A stretch of DNA of 64,000 nucleotides from the NCBI GenBank assembly GCA_040274725.1, contig JBEMAQ010000003.1:62001-126000 (forward strand). Direction: 5' to 3'. Under the pieces are notes generated by a model. It saw nothing but the letters and a program-made list of their open reading frames with translations. It had not been told where the DNA came from and searched no databases. This DNA is from Solibacillus sp040274725. Its GTDB lineage: Bacteria; Bacillota; Bacilli; Bacillales_A; Planococcaceae. Of the stretch, positions 1 to 8,350 are shown one piece after another (the first letter of the stretch is position 1; every line of letters begins with the position of its first letter). Position numbers and translations under genes: made by a program.

Positions 1-182
1 GACGGGAATAAAAACATCGTCGATCCCGCACGTACAACAAGACCGAGACTCATCACAAGGCTTGCCTGTGCAATGGACAGTCCTTTATGCGAAACGAGCC
101 AGCCTGTCCAGTATGGTAGGAACACGCCCCATGTGAAGAAAAATGTAATAAAGTTTTTCGATAACCAACGTTGGTGATTCAT
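1..182 (-). CDS. MFS transporter, N-terminal part (cut by window edge)
   Basis: The first 60 codons of a membrane transporter read leftwards off the window from an ATG at 182, with a GGAAAGGAAA-like ribosome site just upstream. The visible residues contain a hydrophobic helix, the stretch LPYWTGWLV and then a second helix. This resembles the start of the MFS_1_like group (YwbF/HcaT-like proton symporters for sugars or nucleosides). The gene is divergent from the yeiL-like regulator 104 bases away, so that regulator may control it. Family assignment rests on the N-terminus only and the substrate is unknown. Confidence 0.6.
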   Translation of the reverse strand, partial: MNHQRWLSKNFITFFFTWGVFLPYWTGWLVSHKGLSIAQASLVMSLGLVVRAGSTMFLFP

Positions 183-211
183 TTCCCATTTCCTTTCCAA
201 ACGCAATTTAA

Positions 212-240
212 TTGAATGATAGCACGAGAAAACATACAAT
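212..240 (+). promoter_or_regulatory. SigA-type promoter of yeiL
   Basis: TTGAAT (212-217) and TACAAT (235-240) are separated by exactly 17 bases, a good vegetative promoter reading toward yeiL. The predicted transcription start, near 247, falls inside the operator-like palindrome at 243-258. Confidence 0.7.
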
Positions 241-242
241 AA

Positions 243-258
243 TGTGAGATATCTCATA
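243..258. promoter_or_regulatory. CRP/FNR-type operator overlapping the yeiL start point
   Basis: The 16-mer TGTGAGATATCTCATA has the half-sites TGTGA and TCATA around a six-base centre, one mismatch from the symmetric CRP/FNR consensus TGTGA-N6-TCACA. It contains a perfect 12-base palindrome. It begins two bases after the -10 box of the promoter for a Crp/Fnr-family gene, so negative autoregulation is the simplest inference. It could also act on the divergent transporter. Confidence 0.65.
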
Positions 259-285
259 TTTTTATGTTAGGAGTTGTTCTATACT

Positions 286-954
286 TTGAGAAAGTTACCT
301 GAAGCAGAAGGTTTACACTATATTGAGAAATACCCGATTTCTCCATTCTTTTCATTCGATATTACCCCTTATTTACATGTTTTTGAATTTGATAAGGGCG
401 AATTTATTTTCCAGGAGCAATCATTCTCTGATTATTTATATTACATGATTGAAGGCAAGGCGAAATTATATATTACACATAAAAACGGCAAGGTGTCGTT
501 AATTGATTTTTTATCCTCCCCGACATTTATGGGCGAGATGGAGCTCTTAAATGAGGAGCGCTACTCAAAAGGCATACAAACTGTGACCAAAACGATTTGT
601 TTAGCGGTGCCAGTGCGCGAGGTGCGAGACAAATTATTAGCGGATCCGATTTTTTTAAAAATACTCTGCCTATTTCTTAGCCAAAAAGCAACGAGCATGA
701 CGGCTAAATATACGCAAAACCAAGCATATCCACTTGAAAACAGGCTCGCATCCTTTATTTTAATGTCATCGGACCAAAATTTTTATAAAGAAAAGCATAC
801 TGAGGTGTGTGAATATTTAGGCGTATCCTATCGCCACTTACTTTTTGTGCTCGCACAATTTTGCGAGGCAGGTTATTTAACGAAGCATAACCGGGGATTT
901 ATTTTAGAAGACGTTGAAACACTCAAGCAACTTGCACTTGAAAGTCAATATTAA
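286..954 (+). CDS. yeiL: YeiL-like Crp/Fnr family transcriptional regulator
   Basis: A 222-residue regulator with an N-terminal cyclic-nucleotide-binding-type beta roll (about residues 25-125, including NGKVSLIDF and GEMELL) and a C-terminal winged helix. The stretch YLGVSYRHLLFVLAQF is very close to my recollection of E. coli YeiL, a Crp/Fnr-type stationary-phase regulator. An AGGAG at 269-273 directly abuts a TTG at 274, so the next in-frame TTG at 286 (gap 12) is the likelier start; neither spacing is ideal. It faces a CNT nucleoside transporter, and E. coli yeiL lies beside the transporter gene nupX. No iron-sulfur cysteine cluster is visible in the N-terminus. Ligand unknown. Confidence 0.85.
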   Translation: MRKLPEAEGLHYIEKYPISPFFSFDITPYLHVFEFDKGEFIFQEQSFSDYLYYMIEGKAKLYITHKNGKVSLIDFLSSPTFMGEMELLNEERYSKGIQTVTKTICLAVPVREVRDKLLADPIFLKILCLFLSQKATSMTAKYTQNQAYPLENRLASFILMSSDQNFYKEKHTEVCEYLGVSYRHLLFVLAQFCEAGYLTKHNRGFILEDVETLKQLALESQY

Positions 955-961
955 GAAAAAC

Positions 962-1056
962 GTATTCGCCCCTACTTGCACGCGAGAGATTGAAGTGACC
1001 TCGAGCGTGTGGCGCGAATGCCTAGACGTATAAACGCCAAATTTTATACTTTCTGA
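962..1056 (+). repeat. Dispersed palindromic repeat, short class (copy 1)
   Basis: A roughly 95-base element between convergent genes. The arms ATTCGCC (964-970) and GGCGCGAAT (1011-1019) are complementary apart from one extra base pair, and an inner CACGC/GCGTG pair extends the stem. The core GACCTCGAG and the tail CCTAGACGTA are shared with the copies near 13.8, 19.7, 28.1 and 43.5 kb. Orientation is the same as in every other copy. Confidence 0.75.
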
Positions 1057-1062
1057 TACATT

Positions 1063-1099
1063 AAAAAAGCTGTGTGAAAGCCCCTCGCTTTCACACAGC
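1063..1099 (-). terminator. Terminator of the nucleoside transporter gene
   Basis: A perfect 13-base-pair stem (1069-1081 with 1087-1099, loop CCCTC) is followed on the minus strand by a run of six T. It ends ten bases past the transporter stop codon. Confidence 0.9.
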
Positions 1100-1108
1100 C
1101 TACATAAA

Positions 1109-2320
1109 TTATAAGAACATACCCGCAATTGCTGCAGATAACAGTGATGCTAATGTACCCGCAACAACTGCTTTTACCGCAAGACTTGCGATCATGCCAC
1201 GTTTGTCCGGTGCCATACCACCTAAACCACCGATTAAAATACCCATTGAGCTTAAGTTTGCGAAACCGCAAAGTGCGAATGAAATAATAATCGCTGTTTT
1301 ATCAGAGAACTCACCGATTACTGGACCAAAGTTAGAGTAAGCAACGAATTCATTTAAGATTAATTTTTGACCAATAAATGAACCTGCACGTACTGCCTCA
1401 TCCCAAGGAACACCAATCAGGAATGCAAGTGGTGCGAATACATAACCAAGTAAACCTTCAAGCGTTACGTTTTCTAAGCCGAATAAACCAGCAACACCGC
1501 CAAGTAAACCATTTAGTAATGCGATTAATGCGATGAAGCATAGTAACATCGCCCCTACATTTACTGCAAGCTTCATCCCATCTGATGCACCCATTGCTGC
1601 TGCATCAATGACGTTTGTCGCTTCTGAATTACGTTCTAATTTGAAATCTGCTTCGTCAATTTTTTCCGTTTCTGGAATCATTAACTTCGCTAAAATTAAA
1701 CCTGCAGGTGCAGCCATGAAGCTTGCTGCTAATAAGTACTCAAGTGGTACACCTAGTAAAGAGTAACCAATTAATACTGAACCTGATACTGACGCAAGAC
1801 CGCCCGTCATAACCGCGAACATTTGTGATTTTGTCATTTTGTTTAAAAATGGACGAATAACAAGTGGCGCTTCTGTTTGACCGACGAAAATGTTTGCCGC
1901 AGCGTTTACAGATTCTGCTTTTGACGTTCCTAATACTTTCGATAAGAAACCACCGATAATTTTAATAACTAATTGCATAATCCCTAAATAGTAAAGCACA
2001 GAAATTAAAGATGAGAAGAAAATGATAATCGTTAATACGCTCATCGCAAACACGAAACCAACTGAGTTCGGATCCGCTAAACCACCGAATACAAACGAAA
2101 TCCCTTCATTCGCATAGCCGATTAAGTGCTGTACGCCGTTTGACAAGCGCATTAGCTGTTCACGCCCAAACTCCCATTTTAATACGATAAATGCAAAAAT
2201 TAGTTGTACTGCTAAACCTGATAAAATAATTCTCCACTGAACAGCTTTACGATTGCTCGAAATCGCAAATGCTAAACCTAAAACTGCTAGTATCCCGATG
2301 ATTCCCCAAACGAAATCCAT
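1109..2320 (-). CDS. Concentrative nucleoside transporter, NupC/NupG (CNT) family
   Basis: 403 residues, the full length of bacterial CNT transporters, which import nucleosides with a cation. Many transmembrane helices are visible. Family signatures include NANIFVGQTEAPL (about residues 140-155), the conserved GxxxIGYSLLGVP region, and GFANLSSMGI near the C-terminus. By recollection it is nearer the B. subtilis NupG/YutK branch and E. coli NupX than B. subtilis NupC. It has its own terminator and faces the yeiL-like regulator, a pairing that suggests nucleoside use under YeiL control. Exact substrate (purine, pyrimidine or pseudouridine) cannot be read from the sequence. Confidence 0.9.
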   Translation of the reverse strand: MDFVWGIIGILAVLGLAFAISSNRKAVQWRIILSGLAVQLIFAFIVLKWEFGREQLMRLSNGVQHLIGYANEGISFVFGGLADPNSVGFVFAMSVLTIIIFFSSLISVLYYLGIMQLVIKIIGGFLSKVLGTSKAESVNAAANIFVGQTEAPLVIRPFLNKMTKSQMFAVMTGGLASVSGSVLIGYSLLGVPLEYLLAASFMAAPAGLILAKLMIPETEKIDEADFKLERNSEATNVIDAAAMGASDGMKLAVNVGAMLLCFIALIALLNGLLGGVAGLFGLENVTLEGLLGYVFAPLAFLIGVPWDEAVRAGSFIGQKLILNEFVAYSNFGPVIGEFSDKTAIIISFALCGFANLSSMGILIGGLGGMAPDKRGMIASLAVKAVVAGTLASLLSAAIAGMFL

Positions 2321-2596
2321 GAATTTGCACCTTCTTTTCTAAAATTGAAAACCTTTTCATTTACATTTAATGACATTAAACTTCCGACGTCATCTAAGTT
2401 TTTTCTATAGTAACATACCCATTTCTATATTATTAATTAATAGTTTGTTTTTAAATTTCTGATTTTTAAGAAAAAATCTTTCGTAAAGGACAAAAAAGTA
2501 TTAATTAAATAATAATTATTTGTTATTCTATATACCCAAGTCGCATGATTATTAGTCTTTTTTACTACAATGTGTTTTCTTATTTTCTTTTCCAAC
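2321..2596. other. AT-rich intergenic region without a gene
   Basis: The leader and promoter region of the nucleoside transporter plus the space beyond recD2. It is strongly AT-rich with many short tracts. I see no coding frame, no convincing RNA structure and no clear -35/-10 pair. Confidence 0.5.
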
Positions 2597-2643
2597 AAAA
2601 AATAGACACCATTTCAAAAAGTCGAAATGGTGTCTATTTTTTT
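2597..2643 (-). terminator. Terminator of recD2
   Basis: Long complementary arms (2597-2615 with 2623-2641) around a short loop, with A/T runs on both sides. It is positioned just past the recD2 stop codon and could work in both directions. Confidence 0.85.
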
Positions 2644-2666
2644 CAGGGTACACGAAGATATATACG

Positions 2667-5159
2667 TTATTCATCAAAATCGGCCGGAGAAATGCCCTCC
2701 ATACCGATGAGTGGATGAATATACGGCGCTGTTTCAGTCGTTAAATGATTCGGCAATGTTTCACCGATTTTATGCGATTCACTGACATTCAGGAGACCGA
2801 GCTGCTCCTCCTTTACGATCTCCACTTGGGGTTTTGGCTGCATCTTTTTCGCTGGTGGCGCTTCTGGAACAATGATGTCCTCTAGCTCCTCCATTAACAT
2901 CGGATTCAGCCTTGCCTTCAAGCTTGTCAAACGCATTAAATCATCCGTTTTTGCAAGGCCTGTCGAAAGTACATCCGGCTCCCCGCATAAAATTAAAAAG
3001 TTTTTTGCGCGTGTAATCCCTGTATACAAAAGATTACGGCGTAGCATTTTTGAATAGCTACGAACCACTGGCATAATGACCATTTGAAATTCCGAGCCTT
3101 GCGATTTATGAATCGAACAGCAATAGGCCAGCGTAATTTGATTCAAATCGCCGCGCTGATAGGTTACCTCAATGCCGTCATATGACACAATGAGTAAATC
3201 CTGCTTTTCAATCGTTTCCTTCGCACGAATAATGGAGATTACCTCGCCCATATCGCCGTTGAAAACATTGCTTTCGGGCTGATTGACCAGCTGCAATACT
3301 TTATCACCAATGCGGTAAATGACATCCCCAAAGGCGAGTTCCTTACGTGTACCGTCATTTGGATTGACCAGCTGCTGAATTTCGCGGTTGAGCGCGTCAA
3401 TCCCCGCTGGCCCTCTATACATCGGCGCGAGCACCTGTACATCACGAATCGCATACCCTTTCGCAAGTGCACTTTTTACGACTTGTGTTACTACGCCCGT
3501 CACCTGATCCGCCGACGCTTGAATAAAGGAGCGGTCGTTCGTTTTCGCTGTCAGCGTATCCGGCACAATGCCCTTTTTAATTTGGTGTGCCACTTCAATA
3601 ATTGTCGAGCCTTCTGCCTGGCGATACACATCAGTTAACTCCACCGTCGGAATTTGCTTTGAGCCGAGTAAATCTTTTAACACTTGTCCTGGTCCAACCG
3701 GTGGCAGCTGGTCCTGATCCCCTACAAAGACAACCTGTATATCCTCTGGCAATGCTTTGAGCAACTGATGCGCAAGCCACGTATCGACCATCGACATCTC
3801 GTCAATAATGACAAGACGCCCTGCAATCTCACGCTCGGTATCTTCTCCCTTTTCCTGCCCATTAAAGCCAAGTAGGCGATGAATGGTCATCGCCGGTAAA
3901 CCCGTCGATTCTGCTAAACGTTTGGCAGCGCGCCCAGTTGGTGCCGCGAGAACAATCGGAAAGGGCTCTTCCTTTTTCGCATAAACAATCGGGTCAAGTG
4001 ACAACCCATTTAGCTCGGCATATACTTCCACAAGTCCGCGAATAACGGTCGTTTTCCCCGTACCAGGTCCACCTGTTAAAATCATCACAGCCGAATTGAG
4101 TGCCGTTTCAATCGCTTGTGCCTGTGTTGGTGCATATGTCACACTATGTACCTCTTCAATATCACCAATCGCCTTACGAATTTCGTCGCGCGAAAAGCTT
4201 TCACTTGTCGCATTTTTCTTTTTCAGCTCTAAAATTTTCGACGCAATACCGACTTCACTAAAATATAGCGACGGCAAATACATACGTGTTTCTTCACCGC
4301 AAATTTTGCCCTCCTCACGCATTTCAATACTCGCTTGTGAGATTGCCTCGTACGGAATTTCTACGCGCTGACTTTGCTCTAGCATATCCTTTACAGCTGG
4401 CAATACATACTCCGCATCCAAAAATACATGCCCCTCCGACAAAGCCGCGTGATTTAATACATGTAAAATGCCGGCTTTAATCCGGTCAGGGTGATTTCCT
4501 GTAATGCCAAGCTTTGCACCAAGCTCATCTGCACGACCAAAACCAATTCCATCAACATCTTCTATTAAACGATACGGATTTTCTTTTAAGAGATGCACCG
4601 TTTCCTCGCGGTACATTTGATAAATTTTCATCCCAAGCTGTGCGCCAAAGCCCCAGTCATTCAACTGAATCATCACTCGCTCAAGCCCTAAGTTTTCCTC
4701 GATTGTTTGACGAATTTCTAAACGTTTCTCATCAGACAGTCGCGGAACCCCGTCAAGTGCATCCGGGTCCTCTAAAATACGCGTCAACGCATTCATCCCA
4801 AGCTTTTCAACAATCAACTCCGCTGTTTTACGCCCAATGCCTGTGAAAAGATCGCTCGATAAATAGTGCACAAGTCCCTGCTCTGTTGCAGGCACTTCCT
4901 TCACAAACGTTTCAAGCTGAAATTGCACACCGTATTTTGGATGTGTTTTCATCGTCCCTGTGATGCGATACAACTCGTCATCATTAAGCTTCGGGAAATA
5001 ACCAACAACCGCAATTTCCTTGTCCTCATATTGCAAATTTGTTTCCTGTATTTTGACACGCATGATCGTGTACATATTTGTTGTATTATGAAAAATCGTT
5101 GCGATGGGACGACCAAGAATAAATATTTTTTCTGCCTCAAATAAATTGCCCTGCTCCAC
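2667..5159 (-). CDS. recD2: RecD2, SF1B ATP-dependent 5'-3' DNA helicase
   Basis: 830 residues from the GTG at 5159, which has AAAGGGG at good spacing. An upstream in-frame ATG at 5201 has no such site. The N-terminal OB-like region and helix-hairpin-helix tandem (FTGIGRKTAELIVEKLG, VDGIGFGRADELG) typical of RecD2 precede the helicase core. Walker A is GGPGTGKTT, motif II is VIIDEMSMVD, and the C-terminal motif CCSIHKSQGSEF is present. RecD2 acts in genome maintenance without RecBC. The C-terminal GMEGISPADF matches B. subtilis YrrC. It heads the conserved recD2-yrrB-mnmA block, here split by two plus-strand genes. Confidence 0.95.
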   Translation of the reverse strand: MEQGNLFEAEKIFILGRPIATIFHNTTNMYTIMRVKIQETNLQYEDKEIAVVGYFPKLNDDELYRITGTMKTHPKYGVQFQLETFVKEVPATEQGLVHYLSSDLFTGIGRKTAELIVEKLGMNALTRILEDPDALDGVPRLSDEKRLEIRQTIEENLGLERVMIQLNDWGFGAQLGMKIYQMYREETVHLLKENPYRLIEDVDGIGFGRADELGAKLGITGNHPDRIKAGILHVLNHAALSEGHVFLDAEYVLPAVKDMLEQSQRVEIPYEAISQASIEMREEGKICGEETRMYLPSLYFSEVGIASKILELKKKNATSESFSRDEIRKAIGDIEEVHSVTYAPTQAQAIETALNSAVMILTGGPGTGKTTVIRGLVEVYAELNGLSLDPIVYAKKEEPFPIVLAAPTGRAAKRLAESTGLPAMTIHRLLGFNGQEKGEDTEREIAGRLVIIDEMSMVDTWLAHQLLKALPEDIQVVFVGDQDQLPPVGPGQVLKDLLGSKQIPTVELTDVYRQAEGSTIIEVAHQIKKGIVPDTLTAKTNDRSFIQASADQVTGVVTQVVKSALAKGYAIRDVQVLAPMYRGPAGIDALNREIQQLVNPNDGTRKELAFGDVIYRIGDKVLQLVNQPESNVFNGDMGEVISIIRAKETIEKQDLLIVSYDGIEVTYQRGDLNQITLAYCCSIHKSQGSEFQMVIMPVVRSYSKMLRRNLLYTGITRAKNFLILCGEPDVLSTGLAKTDDLMRLTSLKARLNPMLMEELEDIIVPEAPPAKKMQPKPQVEIVKEEQLGLLNVSESHKIGETLPNHLTTETAPYIHPLIGMEGISPADFDE

Positions 5160-5256
5160 CTTCTCGTCCCCTTTCTTTATGTTATTTACCCATTTTATCA
5201 TACCGAATGCATGCTTTCATTATCCGCCTAATTATTCGCAGGCGTTTTTTAATTTT

Positions 5257-5285
5257 TTGTCAATTTCAATAACTTCCTATGATAT
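5257..5285 (+). promoter_or_regulatory. Probable promoter of the hisA-like gene
   Basis: TTGTCA (5257-5262) and TGATAT (5280-5285) are separated by 17 bases, about 30 bases before the ribosome site of the hisA-like gene. Confidence 0.45.
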
Positions 5286-5322
5286 GATAAAGTTAGAAAC
5301 TATTTGAAAGGACGTGAAATGT

Positions 5323-6075
5323 GTGGAATTTAGACCATGCATCGATTTGCATGACGGGAAGGTAAAGCAAATCGTTGGTAGCACACTTGGCTACAGTGAC
5401 CAAGACGTAATTGAAAATTTCACGTCGACCTATGATTCAGCGCATTATGCGGAGATGTTTAAACAAGATGAGTTAACAGGCGGGCATGTGATTATGCTCG
5501 GTGGGGGTAATGAGGAAGCGGCAGTTGCTGCACTTGCGGCGTACCGCGGCGGCTTACAAGTAGGCGGCGGCATTACAGCGGATAACGCGAAAAAATATAT
5601 TGAGGCAGGCGCTTCTCACGTCATCGTGACATCGTATATTTTCCATGATGGCCTGCTTGATATGGAGCGCCTAGAAAAATTAGTCGAGGCAGTCGGTAAA
5701 CAGCATCTTGTTATTGACCTGAGCTGTCGTGCGCGTGACGGAAAGTGGTTTGTCGTTACCGATAAATGGACGAAATTTAGCGACTTCGAGTTGAGTGCTG
5801 ATTCGATTCAGTTTATCGAAGGCTACTGCGACGAGCTACTTATTCACGCAGTAGACGTAGAGGGCAAAAAAGGCGGTATGCAAGAGGCACTTGTGCGTGA
5901 TTTAGCTGCATGGACAACCATTCCGACGACGTATGCAGGTGGCGTGCGCTCCATGCAAGATTTAAAAAAATTCGAACAGCTTACGAATCGTAAATTGCAT
6001 GTTACAATCGGCAGTGCGCTCTCTATTTTCGGCGGCGATTTAGCTTATGAGGAAGTAGTAGCGTATTGTAAATAA
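5323..6075 (+). CDS. hisA: HisA, eukaryotic (His6-like) type: ProFAR isomerase
   Basis: A 250-residue TIM barrel that should catalyse the Amadori isomerisation of ProFAR to PRFAR in histidine synthesis. It resembles the yeast HIS6/plant HISN3 subtype rather than ordinary bacterial HisA: CIDLHDGKVKQIVG at the N-terminus, LQVGGGI, VIDLSCRARDGKW, and the phosphate-site loops YAGGVRS and TIGSALSIFGG. The two expected catalytic aspartates are visible in CIDLH and VIDLS. The start is taken as the GTG at 5323, ten bases after GAAAGGA; the GTG at 5314 would be too close. It stands alone with no other his gene nearby, within an otherwise conserved recD2-yrrB neighbourhood, which suggests insertion or transfer. 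Confidence 0.88.
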   Translation: MEFRPCIDLHDGKVKQIVGSTLGYSDQDVIENFTSTYDSAHYAEMFKQDELTGGHVIMLGGGNEEAAVAALAAYRGGLQVGGGITADNAKKYIEAGASHVIVTSYIFHDGLLDMERLEKLVEAVGKQHLVIDLSCRARDGKWFVVTDKWTKFSDFELSADSIQFIEGYCDELLIHAVDVEGKKGGMQEALVRDLAAWTTIPTTYAGGVRSMQDLKKFEQLTNRKLHVTIGSALSIFGGDLAYEEVVAYCK

Positions 6076-6095
6076 CAACTAAAGGGGTCATGACA

Positions 6096-6386
6096 ATGAA
6101 TATTATTTATAAGCAATTAGTTTTTCCATTTGAGCAAACAAATTTAGAGCGGATTCTTGATAAATATTATTTCAAAATCAATTTAGTCGACAACTCTCAA
6201 GAAGTGAACATTCATTTACAAAACGATTTAATGCTACTCGAGTTTTCGAAATCGATTAAGGCGGCATGTGGCAAGGTACGCGATTTTGAGGAGCAATCTT
6301 ACATTCCCGTTGCAATTGACTTAGAAACATTTGTTGCAACATTTAATGACCGCTATAATTTGAATGCAACAATTGAAATTATCTAA
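6096..6386 (+). CDS. Small protein of unknown function
   Basis: 96 residues from the ATG at 6096, nine bases after AAGGGG; an ATG at 6090 is only two bases from that site. It starts 20 bases after the hisA stop and shares the downstream terminator, so it is probably co-transcribed with hisA. The sequence is soluble in character with no signal peptide or helix long enough for a membrane span. It contains an FPFEQTNLERILDKYYF segment and ends in NATIEII. I do not recognise the family. A link to histidine synthesis is suggested by position alone. Confidence 0.65.
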   Translation: MNIIYKQLVFPFEQTNLERILDKYYFKINLVDNSQEVNIHLQNDLMLLEFSKSIKAACGKVRDFEEQSYIPVAIDLETFVATFNDRYNLNATIEII

Positions 6387-6390
6387 ATGT

Positions 6391-6429
6391 AAAAAACACC
6401 GCCGAAAAAATTTTTCAGCGGTGTTTTTG
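6391..6429. terminator. Bidirectional terminator between hisA operon and yrrB
   Basis: The arms AAAAACACCGC and GCGGTGTTTTT (6392-6402 with 6418-6428) sit between two convergent stop codons and have T runs on both strands. Confidence 0.9.
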
Positions 6430-6432
6430 TTA

Positions 6433-7098
6433 TTAATTATTTCGCATACTAATCATGTCGTAAATATAGCGTGCCTGATCGAATTCTGGTTGCAATGTTA
6501 ATGCCTGCTTTAAGTGATATAGCGCTTTTTCTGTATCCGTTGTTGATACCGCATACAGTACACCTAAATTATAATGTGCATCCGCGTTATTCCAGTCCTC
6601 TTCAATCACAAAGTCAAGTTCTGCTTTCGCATAGTCAAACATTTCAAGCGTGCATAGTAAAATGCCGTACGCTAAGCGAATTTGTAAATCCTTTGGTGCA
6701 AGCTCTGCCGCACGTTGCATATACGGCAGTGCCAGCTTTGGCTGCTCCTCGCGCTCAAAGCATTTTGCAAGCATATAAAAAGCATCCGCGCCTTCAATCC
6801 CTAAATCTACTGATTTTTGATAAAGCTTCGCCGCTTCTGTGTAACGCTCTGCCTCATAATAAAGGTTTGCTAAGCCGTAATATGCAGTAGCTGCATGCTC
6901 ATCAACTGTAATCGCTTTTTGGAAGAAGCGCTCTGCACGCTCGACGTCGCCCATTGCTGCAAGTAAGTTACCAAAGTTAATATAACCTACTGCATCTTCT
7001 GTATTTTCTTCAATTGCTTGTGTAAAAGCTTGCGCCGCGTCCTCGTAGCGCTTTTCTTGGAATGCTTTAATGCCGATTTCGTTGTAATCAATAATCAT
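6433..7098 (-). CDS. yrrB: Tetratricopeptide-repeat protein, YrrB-like
   Basis: 221 residues made almost wholly of about six TPR units. Recurrent patterns are AVGYINFGNLLAAMG, AATAYYGLANLYYEAERY and NADAHYNLGVLYAV, so it should form a protein-binding superhelix. Position between recD2 and mnmA matches B. subtilis yrrB. A GAGGTG ribosome site precedes the ATG. No catalytic domain is present. TPR partners cannot be predicted; the neighbours suggest a link to tRNA thiolation or translation, as an inference only. Confidence 0.85.
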   Translation of the reverse strand: MIIDYNEIGIKAFQEKRYEDAAQAFTQAIEENTEDAVGYINFGNLLAAMGDVERAERFFQKAITVDEHAATAYYGLANLYYEAERYTEAAKLYQKSVDLGIEGADAFYMLAKCFEREEQPKLALPYMQRAAELAPKDLQIRLAYGILLCTLEMFDYAKAELDFVIEEDWNNADAHYNLGVLYAVSTTDTEKALYHLKQALTLQPEFDQARYIYDMISMRNN

Positions 7099-7146
7099 AA
7101 TCTACACCTCAAAACAGCTAGGCGCACGCATGCACCTAGCCCATTT

Positions 7147-8265
7147 TTATCCTACATACGTTAGTTTTTCACCGTTTTTAAATACTTCATCAATCGTGCC
7201 GCCGCCTAAGCATACCTCGCCGTCATATAGGACAACTGCTTGGCCTGGCGTAATCGCACGCTGTGGCTCTTCAAATGTAATAAATGCCGTACCGTCTTTC
7301 ATCGTCACCTCAACTGGTGAATCCGTTTGGCGGTAGCGGAATTTCGCTGTACATTTGAATGTACCTGTTGGAGCTACCTTTGCTGTAAAGCCTAATTTCA
7401 CCGCTGTTAATGCGTCTGAATACAATTTGTCATGGTGGAAGCCTTGTCCAACATATAACACATTGCGCTCAAGGTCCTTACCAAGTACAAACCAAGGCTC
7501 ACCGTCACCGCCAATACCTAAACCGTGGCGCTGCCCAAGTGTATAGTACATTAACCCGTCGTGCTTGCCCTTCACTTCGCCATCAAATGTTTCCATATTG
7601 CCTGGCTGCGCTGGCAAGTACTGACTTAGGAATTCTTTAAAGTTACGCTCACCGATGAAGCAAATCCCTGTCGAGTCTTTCTTTTTCGCTGTAGCAAGAC
7701 CCGCTTCTTCTGCAATTTTACGCACCTCTGGCTTCGGCAAATGACCGATTGGGAACATGACCTTTGATAATTGTTCCTGCGACAATTGGTTTAGGAAATA
7801 GGTTTGATCTTTATTGTTATCAATGCCGCGTAACATACGTACTTCATCTTCCGTGCGTTCAACACGCGCATAGTGACCTGTTGCCAAATAATCCGCCCCT
7901 AAATTTAGCGCATGCTCAAGGAAAGCTTTAAATTTAATTTCCTTATTACACATAACGTCAGGGTTTGGCGTGCGGCCTGCTTTATATTCTTCTAGGAAGT
8001 ATGTGAATACTTTATCCCAGTATTGTTTCTCAAAATTGACTGCATAGTACGGAATGCCGATTTGGTTACAAACCGCAATGACGTCCTCGTAGTCTTCTGT
8101 TGCTGTACAAACACCAAATTCGTCCGTATCATCCCAGTTTTTCATGAAAATACCGATAACGTCATAGCCTTGTTGCTTTAATAGGTAGGCTGCTACAGAT
8201 GAGTCAACCCCACCCGACATGCCGACAACGACACGAATTTGTGATGGATCTCTTGTTTCTTTCAT
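7147..8265 (-). CDS. mnmA: MnmA, tRNA-specific 2-thiouridylase
   Basis: 372 residues from the ATG at 8265, preceded by AAGGTG; a TTG 12 codons upstream lacks a ribosome site. MnmA adenylates and thiolates uridine 34 of Lys, Glu and Gln tRNAs. The PP-loop GMSGGVDSS lies near the N-terminus. The catalytic cysteines are in NPDVMCNKEIKF and STGICFIGER, and TGHYAR is conserved. The next gene upstream in the same orientation is a YrvO-type cysteine desulfurase, the known sulfur donor partner in Bacillus. The tail ends in GGGTIDEV and a short extension, normal for the family. Confidence 0.96.
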   Translation of the reverse strand: MKETRDPSQIRVVVGMSGGVDSSVAAYLLKQQGYDVIGIFMKNWDDTDEFGVCTATEDYEDVIAVCNQIGIPYYAVNFEKQYWDKVFTYFLEEYKAGRTPNPDVMCNKEIKFKAFLEHALNLGADYLATGHYARVERTEDEVRMLRGIDNNKDQTYFLNQLSQEQLSKVMFPIGHLPKPEVRKIAEEAGLATAKKKDSTGICFIGERNFKEFLSQYLPAQPGNMETFDGEVKGKHDGLMYYTLGQRHGLGIGGDGEPWFVLGKDLERNVLYVGQGFHHDKLYSDALTAVKLGFTAKVAPTGTFKCTAKFRYRQTDSPVEVTMKDGTAFITFEEPQRAITPGQAVVLYDGEVCLGGGTIDEVFKNGEKLTYVG

Positions 8266-8350
8266 TTCTTTTTCACCTTTTCTTAGACAAAACGGCTTCA
8301 AAGGCTCGCAGTCTTTATTATTACAAACAATGAATAGTCATTGAATTTGC

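Noticed and set aside
5160..5201. Longer RecD2 start at 5201
   Set aside because: The upstream ATG lacks a ribosome site, while the GTG at 5159 has AAAGGGG at good spacing and fits the family length.
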